From assembly GCF_902459805.1 (NCBI RefSeq), contig NZ_CABPST010000015.1, positions 83,079 through 147,078 of the forward strand: a stretch of DNA of 64,000 nt. The letters are read 5' to 3'. Source of the stretch: Pandoraea bronchicola (lineage in GTDB: Bacteria > Pseudomonadota > Gammaproteobacteria > Burkholderiales > Burkholderiaceae). A program made the position numbers and the translations under genes. The notes beneath the pieces are model-generated. The model worked only from the letters and a program-made list of their open reading frames with translations. It had not been told where the DNA came from and did no database searches. Below, piece by piece: positions 60,118 through 64,000 of this stretch. The stretch's first letter is position 1. Each line of letters begins with the position of its first letter.

Positions 60118-60333
60118 TTAGTGGTCGCACGGCAGCGCACCGTCGGGATTCTTCGCCGCCCCACAGCTACCGCAGATGGCAGGCTTCGGCGCGGCAACGT
60201 GGTCGGTATGGATGGTCAGCGTGCCGTCCTTGCGGATCTGCCACGCGCCGCTCGCCGCGCGAATCGATTCAATGTCGGCGCGGTAGTACGGCCCATCGAC
60301 CGTTGCCGCAGTCTTGATGGTTTCGCAGCTCAT
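60118..60333 (-). CDS. Small hypothetical phage protein with zinc-ribbon-like C-terminus
   Basis: 71 aa from the ATG at 60333 (four-base overlap with the CII-like gene). The end has ICGSCGAAKNPDG and a final CDH, a possible metal site. Family not recognised. Confidence 0.6.
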   Translation of the reverse strand: MSCETIKTAATVDGPYYRADIESIRAASGAWQIRKDGTLTIHTDHVAAPKPAICGSCGAAKNPDGALPCDH

Positions 60334-60770
60334 TCGGCCATGCCCTCCAGACGTGCAGTGATGCTGAACAGGACTTGCGCGTGGTTGAAGATCCGCCCTT
60401 TCACACGAGCGACCTCCGATTGCTCGACGCGGCCGTCGTCGAGCGTCTTGACGATCTCGTTGCCCACCAGGCCATGCGTCGCCCATGCCTTCGCCATCAG
60501 CTCGACAATCGCGGAGTCACAGCACTCGGCAAGCTGCGGGATCTTCACCAGGGCGTAACCACGCTGCTCGGCCCATGCTTGGAGAATGCGGTCGTCGTCC
60601 GTCACATCCGTCGCCTTCACCGCTTCGTTCAGCGTCAGGTGATGCGTGTCGTTGTTCGGATTGACCTTGTTGCGCAGGACGGCCGCCGACATGCCCAGAC
60701 GCGGCGCGAGCGACTCGCTACCGCCGGGATAGTCGTGAACCAGTGCATGTGCCGCGTCGGTGATGTTCAT
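60330..60770 (-). CDS. Phage regulatory CII-like protein
   Basis: 146 aa. Matches the phage regulatory CII family: ITDAAHALVHDYPGGSESLAPRLG, the helix AAVLRNKVNPNNDTHHLT and EAVKATDVTDDDRILQAWAEQ. A transcription activator or lysis-lysogeny regulator, first in the replication operon. AGGA lies before the ATG. Confidence 0.85.
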   Translation of the reverse strand: MNITDAAHALVHDYPGGSESLAPRLGMSAAVLRNKVNPNNDTHHLTLNEAVKATDVTDDDRILQAWAEQRGYALVKIPQLAECCDSAIVELMAKAWATHGLVGNEIVKTLDDGRVEQSEVARVKGRIFNHAQVLFSITARLEGMAE

Positions 60771-60911
60771 GTGCGTGTTCCTCGAACGTTTTTATTTGCT
60801 TCTCAGGCCGCTACGATGGCCTCATGAAAACTGCTAAATCTGGCGAGTCCCCCGACGGTGCTAAGCTGTGCGCTCATCACTTCGTACAACACAACATCCA
60901 TCGGGGGTCTC

Positions 60912-61124
60912 ATGATTACCGAACAATTCAAAGCGAAGGACGATCAGGGGAATGTCTATCTGGTGCTCGTGCATCAAAAAGCGATCAACGCGGGTTCGAT
61001 GGACGGAGCAGGCGTCGTCTATGGCTTAAAGGACTACAAGCTCTCCGACGGACGCACGCTGAGTCGCCTCAGCGATACAACGTTCTCAATCCTGCAAACT
61101 GGCCTTCAGATAGAGCGGGTCTAA
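60912..61124 (+). CDS. Small protein, opposite strand to the early operon
   Basis: 70 aa from the ATG at 60912, preceded by GGGGG at five to six bases. EQFKAKDDQGNVYLVLVHQK and LKDYKLSDGRTLSRLSD resemble small beta-rich proteins common in Burkholderia genomes. It runs against the surrounding minus-strand genes and overlaps the next one tail to tail by four bases, suggesting an inserted cargo gene. Function unknown. Confidence 0.7.
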   Translation: MITEQFKAKDDQGNVYLVLVHQKAINAGSMDGAGVVYGLKDYKLSDGRTLSRLSDTTFSILQTGLQIERV

Positions 61125-61444
61125 CGCCCCCGGACTTCTCTTTCACGCGAAATCGACTCCAATGTCGTAACGTCGATTTCGCGGCCGTACTTCTCTGCCA
61201 GGTAGCGCCAAAGCGAGATTTCGAGCGCTTCCGGAATAACCACGCCGCCGATTTGAAGCGAGGCGGCGGCGTACTCGACTTTTGCGGTACCGGCGATAGC
61301 CAACGTGAGTGCAACCTCTGCTTGATCGCCGGCGACAATCCGAGTCGTCACGCTTTGCACTCGCGGAATTCGCACGCCATCAACTTCGACGTGTCCACGG
61401 CCGGTGCCGTCAACTTCGATGCTCACCTTCGCGGCGTTGGTCAT
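61121..61444 (-). CDS. Hypothetical early phage protein
   Basis: 107 aa, mostly beta-like at the N-terminus (VSIEVDGTGRGHVEVDGVRI) and helical at the end (EISLWRYLAEKYGREIDV). Overlaps its upstream neighbour by four bases. No family recognised. Confidence 0.65.
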   Translation of the reverse strand: MTNAAKVSIEVDGTGRGHVEVDGVRIPRVQSVTTRIVAGDQAEVALTLAIAGTAKVEYAAASLQIGGVVIPEALEISLWRYLAEKYGREIDVTTLESISREREVRGR

Positions 61445-61689
61445 TTCTGCTCCATTCGATCTTTGATGAAGAGGCGCATGTTCACGCCGATGGTGTCTTC
61501 GAAGTGCTCCAGCGAGGCCTGCTCGATGAGCCGCCTCTTGATGCGGCGTCGCGGATTCGTAGTCTTCAGGCGCAATTTGCCGTTGATGCGTTCGAACCGG
61601 CTCTTTCGCTTCGCCTCACGTACATCGCGAGGCAGTTGCTTCTCGACCTCGCGCTTCTTCTGTTCCCACAACTCATTGGGATCGGTCAT
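61441..61689 (-). CDS. Hypothetical early phage protein, basic
   Basis: 82 aa, very rich in Arg and Lys (EQKKREVEKQLPRDVREAKRK, NPRRRIKRRLIEQ). May bind nucleic acid; an N-like antiterminator role is conceivable from charge and position but not shown. Overlaps both neighbours by four bases. Confidence 0.62.
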   Translation of the reverse strand: MTDPNELWEQKKREVEKQLPRDVREAKRKSRFERINGKLRLKTTNPRRRIKRRLIEQASLEHFEDTIGVNMRLFIKDRMEQK

Positions 61690-61994
61690 TTGGTCCTCAC
61701 CAGGCTTTGACGGAACTCATCTTTGAGAGCAGCTCCGACCATGCGCCAGAATTCGTCCTTGGACTTTTCCAGTTCGGAGATCAGCGTCCACTCTTTGCTG
61801 TCCTCGAACATGGTTTCGCTGAAAGTGATCGCCAGCGCTCGCGCCAGCATCGATGCTCGAATCGGCGATACGCCGTCAATGCGAGTGATTGAGGCCCTGA
61901 ATTCCTCAAGCGCCGCCCAGACTCGGTCAAATTCGCGAGTTACCGTTCGGAACGCTTCCTGCTGGGTGCCGCGCATATCGATCGGCTCTTTCAC
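61686..61994 (-). CDS. Hypothetical early phage protein
   Basis: 102 aa, helical (EAFRTVTREFDRVWAALEEFRA, ASMLARALAITFSETMFED). Follows the cro-like gene with a four-base overlap. No family recognised. Confidence 0.62.
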   Translation of the reverse strand: MKEPIDMRGTQQEAFRTVTREFDRVWAALEEFRASITRIDGVSPIRASMLARALAITFSETMFEDSKEWTLISELEKSKDEFWRMVGAALKDEFRQSLVRTK

Positions 61995-62245
61995 TTGCTC
62001 TCTCCTGAAGCGCCGCCAGCTAGTTTTCCTGGCGCGTCGGTTCTTGGCATTTCCCCCGCCGCGACGCAGCAGCGCTCATATAGATCCTTGAGCGAAAGGG
62101 CCAGGCGATACGATGGCCGCTTCTTACCAAGGCGCCCGCTCTGAATCTCGGAAATCGTGGGTTGCGAGCAGTCGGCCGCGCGCGCGATGTCCACTTGGCT
62201 CATGCCAAAGCGTTTCAGTTCAAGGGTGATGAATTGGAGATCCAT
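61991..62245 (-). CDS. Cro-like HTH repressor
   Basis: 84 aa. The XRE-type helix-turn-helix is MSQVDIARAADCSQPTISEI with GRLGKKRPSYRLA. The ATG at 62245 lies at or within two bases of the start expected from the promoter TTGACT-17-TATATT just upstream, and there is no ribosome-binding site, so the mRNA is probably leaderless. A longer frame to 62281 would start inside the promoter. First gene of the minus-strand early operon and divergent from the cI-like gene. Confidence 0.82.
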   Translation of the reverse strand: MDLQFITLELKRFGMSQVDIARAADCSQPTISEIQSGRLGKKRPSYRLALSLKDLYERCCVAAGEMPRTDAPGKLAGGASGESK

Positions 62246-62252
62246 GTCGACA

Positions 62253-62281
62253 AATATAGGTTTGCCGATGTTTAAAGTCAA
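62253..62281 (-). promoter_or_regulatory. Early promoter pR-like
   Basis: Minus strand TTGACT (62281-62276), 17-nt spacer, TATATT (62258-62253). Two operators overlap its -35 and -10 elements. It drives cro and the early operon. Confidence 0.85.
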
Positions 62282-62294
62282 TAGGCAAACCGAT
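62256..62294. promoter_or_regulatory. Operator pair OR (two 14-bp sites)
   Basis: ATAGG-TTTG-CCGAT at 62256-62269 and ATAGG-CAAA-CCGAT at 62281-62294, starts 25 bp apart. The same motif pair with the same spacing occurs at 63575-63613. Between the divergent cro and cI genes these are repressor-binding sites. Confidence 0.85.
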
Positions 62295-62303
62295 GTTAGT
62301 TTG

Positions 62304-62309
62304 TATAAG
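62304..62309 (+). promoter_or_regulatory. Candidate -10 element of the repressor promoter (pRM-like)
   Basis: TATAAG lies 10 bp before the repressor ATG and has no good -35; the place for it is taken by an operator. A weak promoter helped by bound repressor, and a very short or absent leader, would fit. Confidence 0.45.
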
Positions 62310-62318
62310 AATGCCTAT

Positions 62319-62714
62319 ATGACACCTAACACCACATTCGGCCGACGACTCCGCGACGCAAGAAAAGCAGCGGGCCTTACGCAGAAGGAATTGGCGGACA
62401 AGATCGGACTTAAGCAGGCAACGATCTCTGAACTCGAGAATGACGAGTACAGCGGTTCTGCCAAGGCTGCTGCCATGGCAGAGGTTCTCGGCGTGTCCGC
62501 TTTGTGGCTGGCCGAAGGTAAGGGAAAGCGCGAGGTGCGCGAAACGACTAAGGGAAGCTACGACGAAGCGATCGCGGCAGCGAGCGCTGGGGCGAAAGAT
62601 TTGATTGATGCGATTCTGAAGGCAGACCGCGCAGGAGAGCCGTCGTCGACCTTCACTTTGATACTACGAATGATTCCTCAGGACGGCGAGCCGGTAGGTA
62701 GGCTGAATCCGTAA
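62319..62714 (+). CDS. CI-like prophage repressor without peptidase domain
   Basis: 131 aa from the ATG at 62319. The XRE helix-turn-helix is at about 9-65 (RLRDARKAAGLTQKELADKI, LKQATISELENDEYSG). The remaining 65 residues are helical (DEAIAAASAGAKDLIDAIL) plus a short beta end. No S24 Ser-Lys self-cleavage domain is present, so RecA cannot inactivate it directly. No ribosome-binding site is visible before the ATG. Its last 62 bases overlap the convergent gene to the right. Confidence 0.85.
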   Translation: MTPNTTFGRRLRDARKAAGLTQKELADKIGLKQATISELENDEYSGSAKAAAMAEVLGVSALWLAEGKGKREVRETTKGSYDEAIAAASAGAKDLIDAILKADRAGEPSSTFTLILRMIPQDGEPVGRLNP

Positions 62715-62976
62715 CCTCATCCTCTTCGCTCGCGCGCTGACCGCCGACGGGCTCCAGCGCCCAATCATCAGCGATCATCGAGCGCGCGACAACAAGGTGG
62801 CAACGATCTTCGCTTACCGAAAACGCAGGGCCATCCAATAAGTACACGAGCCATTCGGTCGCTGAATATGCCCTGCGAATGAACACCAGCCTACCTTCCA
62901 GCAGTTCGTTCCATGCTTTTTTGATTCGCGCTAAGTCTCCAGGCTTGCAGCGCAACTTAGGTTGAGACTGATGCAT
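62653..62976 (-). CDS. Hypothetical protein under a LexA box, antisense overlap with the repressor gene
   Basis: 107 aa from the ATG at 62976, preceded by GAGG; the frame to 63048 is not used because it would include the LexA box. KLRCKPGDLARIKKAWNELL, EGRLVFIRRAYSATEWLVYLL and DDWALEPVGG resemble small phage proteins of unknown role. A near-consensus LexA box lies 24 bp before the start. The 3' end crosses 62 bases into the repressor gene on the opposite strand. An antirepressor or antisense role is a hypothesis. Confidence 0.7.
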   Translation of the reverse strand: MHQSQPKLRCKPGDLARIKKAWNELLEGRLVFIRRAYSATEWLVYLLDGPAFSVSEDRCHLVVARSMIADDWALEPVGGQRASEEDEVTDSAYLPARRPEESFVVSK

Positions 62977-62999
62977 CGTAGAAGCCTCGGTGCGATTAT

Positions 63000-63019
63000 T
63001 ACTGTTTATTTGTACAGTA
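63000..63019. promoter_or_regulatory. LexA (SOS) box
   Basis: TACTGTTTATTTGTACAGTA agrees with the E. coli SOS consensus at 17 of 20 positions and has the perfect CTGT-N8-ACAG core. It lies between the divergent genes at 62976 and 63089, nearest the former. Confidence 0.75.
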
Positions 63020-63088
63020 GTTTCGCCCGATAGATTGCGTCGTGTCAACCATGTAGTGTGGACTAGCTGAAGTCATTCGGAGTGTTGC

Positions 63089-63526
63089 ATGTGGCAGTTC
63101 CTATTCATCGCGTTCATTTTCGTAACCGTCGTCGCGTTCTTGAAGCTCAACCAGAACAGTCGCAGGCACGCATCGATTGATCTCTCCAAAAAATTGAGCA
63201 CGGGAGACGACTTTCGATTCCCCATTGTCGGCGAATCGTCATATCAGGCGGCGATACGTCATGCCGTGAGTCAGGAAGGGAGACACATTCCTTTACGCCT
63301 CGTTCCTGAGGACACCAACCCATATGACCATCATGCAGTAAAAGTGGTCTATCGCGGCACTACTATGGGCTATCTATCTCGGCACGATGCCCGTTCTCTC
63401 CGACAAACGGTTTCCGACCTTGGCCATGAATTCACCGATGTGGATTGCCATGGCCTAGCGTTCGGCGGCACACCAGAAAAGCCAACGTTCGGCATCTGGT
63501 TGAACATTTCCATCCCGAAAGCGTAA
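63089..63526 (+). CDS. Membrane-anchored HIRAN-domain protein
   Basis: 145 aa. One N-terminal transmembrane helix (FLFIAFIFVTVVAFLKL) is followed by a HIRAN-like domain (FPIVGESSYQAAIRHAV, LVPEDTNPYDHHAVKVVYRG, MGYLSRHDARSLRQ), a fold that binds DNA ends or damaged DNA in repair proteins. GGAG precedes the ATG. Placed between the immunity region and the left early promoter, it is probably expressed in the lysogen. The LexA box at 63000 could also regulate it. Confidence 0.75.
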   Translation: MWQFLFIAFIFVTVVAFLKLNQNSRRHASIDLSKKLSTGDDFRFPIVGESSYQAAIRHAVSQEGRHIPLRLVPEDTNPYDHHAVKVVYRGTTMGYLSRHDARSLRQTVSDLGHEFTDVDCHGLAFGGTPEKPTFGIWLNISIPKA

Positions 63527-63574
63527 CGAAACCGCCCCACCGAACAGCCCCAAAATTGATTCTCGTATAAAAAT

Positions 63575-63613
63575 ATCGGTTTTCCTATTGACACAAATAA
63601 TCGGCTTGCCTAT
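63575..63613. promoter_or_regulatory. Operator pair OL (two 14-bp sites)
   Basis: ATCGG-TTTT-CCTAT at 63575-63588 and ATCGG-CTTG-CCTAT at 63600-63613, starts 25 bp apart, the same motif and spacing as at OR. Confidence 0.85.
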
Positions 63614-63616
63614 ATT
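63588..63616 (+). promoter_or_regulatory. Early promoter pL-like
   Basis: TTGACA (63588-63593), 17-nt spacer, TATATT (63611-63616), with operators over both elements. Drives rightward transcription toward the gene at 63982 and, presumably, the integration end. Confidence 0.88.
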
Positions 63617-63981
63617 TGAATCCAACGCAGCACATCGCCGCGCCACCGGCCCAGCCGGATCGCCCTTTAACAATTCGTCCCAATGCCGATGTTGCTCACC
63701 CGCCTATGTTGGGTGTTCGTCCGGCTCAATCGCATCTGCGGGCACGGCCGCAGCGCTGCGCGGTGTCTCTACCGTATCCAGTCCGCCAAAGCGCGGTTCA
63801 CGGTGAACAGGGTGAGGCGTAGACGGCCAAGAACAGCAACGGTTATGCCGGTTGGAATCCCGGTGCAGTACGAATTACCCAGCAGTGCGCCGGCAGGCGT
63901 TAGCGCCGCCCGCGCACTGCGAAGCTGTACATGAGGCGGCTTTCTTCCGAGAGCCGCGCCATATACACGAGGAGAGAAACC
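63617..63981 (+). other. Long untranslated leader of the left early operon
   Basis: About 355 nt lie between the expected transcription start (near 63623) and the next start codon. Open frames here lack start signals and have Arg/Cys-rich translations. The stretch is GC-rich and could fold or carry an antitermination site; no specific motif is recognised. Confidence 0.5.
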
Positions 63982-64000
63982 ATGCAGGAATTGCAAAACG
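63982..64000 (+). CDS. Start of an early left-operon gene, cut by the window edge
   Basis: ATG at 63982 after GAGGAGAG at good spacing; the visible codons give MQELQN. Nothing more can be said of the product. Confidence 0.6.

Larger units (their letters stand above)
33199..64000. mobile_element. Lambdoid cos-type prophage inserted in tRNA-Pro (right end beyond window)
   Basis: Continuous phage gene set from attL to the window edge: lysis, tail fibre, tail, head, terminase, HNH nuclease, late regulator, replication, CII-like, Cro/CI immunity. Almost all genes overlap by 1 to 10 bases in long minus-strand operons. Head proteins are of the HK97 type (portal, ClpP-like protease, capsid) with a lambda-like tail (tape measure, J-like tip, G/GT frameshift), so it encodes a siphovirus. 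The integrase and attR with the rebuilt tRNA should lie right of 64000. No structural gene within the window looks broken. Confidence 0.95.

Noticed and set aside
63588-63934. Overlapping plus-strand frames in the left leader
   Set aside because: The first starts inside the promoter, the others have no ribosome-binding site and Arg/Cys-rich translations.

Overview
The window is GC-rich DNA of a betaproteobacterium, most likely of the Burkholderia/Pandoraea group. This rests on the general porin type, the two periplasmic binding proteins, a giant DUF3739-type haemagglutinin, and a lambdoid prophage whose gene order and small proteins resemble Burkholderia siphophages. No species is claimed. 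The window has three blocks.

Block 1 (1-13767, minus strand) is a surface-adhesin locus. A barrel-less cell-surface-signalling protein (STN plus TonB-C-like domain), an ECF sigma factor and a FecR-type anti-sigma factor lie directly upstream of a filamentous-haemagglutinin-like gene of more than 3700 codons that runs off the left edge. The layout resembles the VreA-VreI-VreR (PUMA3) system of Pseudomonas aeruginosa and its PdtA target. A 16-bp block followed at fixed spacing by CGTC occurs twice, before the anti-sigma gene and before the adhesin. It is a candidate sigma-factor promoter shared by both.

Block 2 (14101-32879) is a catabolic and transport island that matches no pathway I know. 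It holds an aldehyde dehydrogenase, an AraC-type regulator, a UbiD/UbiX pair, a complete PF04392-type ABC transporter, an FAD amine-oxidase-like enzyme coupled to a TPP-dependent enzyme, a porin, hydantoinase/oxoprolinase subunits A and B, a second paralogous binding protein and an Asp/Glu/hydantoin-racemase-family protein. The likely theme is import of a cyclic amide or heteroaromatic compound, ring opening or (de)carboxylation, 2-oxo-acid decarboxylation and aldehyde oxidation. The substrate is unknown.

Block 3 (33199-64000) is most of a cos-type lambdoid prophage inserted in tRNA-Pro(UGG). The displaced 3' half of the tRNA marks the left end (attL); the right end and integrase lie beyond the window. 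From left to right, reading mostly on the minus strand and so backwards along the lytic programme, it holds lysis genes (nested Rz/Rz1, lysozyme, two holin candidates), an O-acyltransferase cargo gene, tail fibre and tail genes (including a G/GT programmed frameshift), head genes, terminase, HNH nuclease, a late-regulator region with promoter and tandem terminators, replication genes with an iteron origin inside the O-like gene, a CII-like gene, and a cro/cI immunity region. Two matched operator pairs, each with 25-bp spacing, overlap two divergent early promoters. The repressor has no self-cleavage domain, and a near-consensus LexA box sits beside a small gene that overlaps the repressor's 3' end antisense, so SOS induction may work indirectly.
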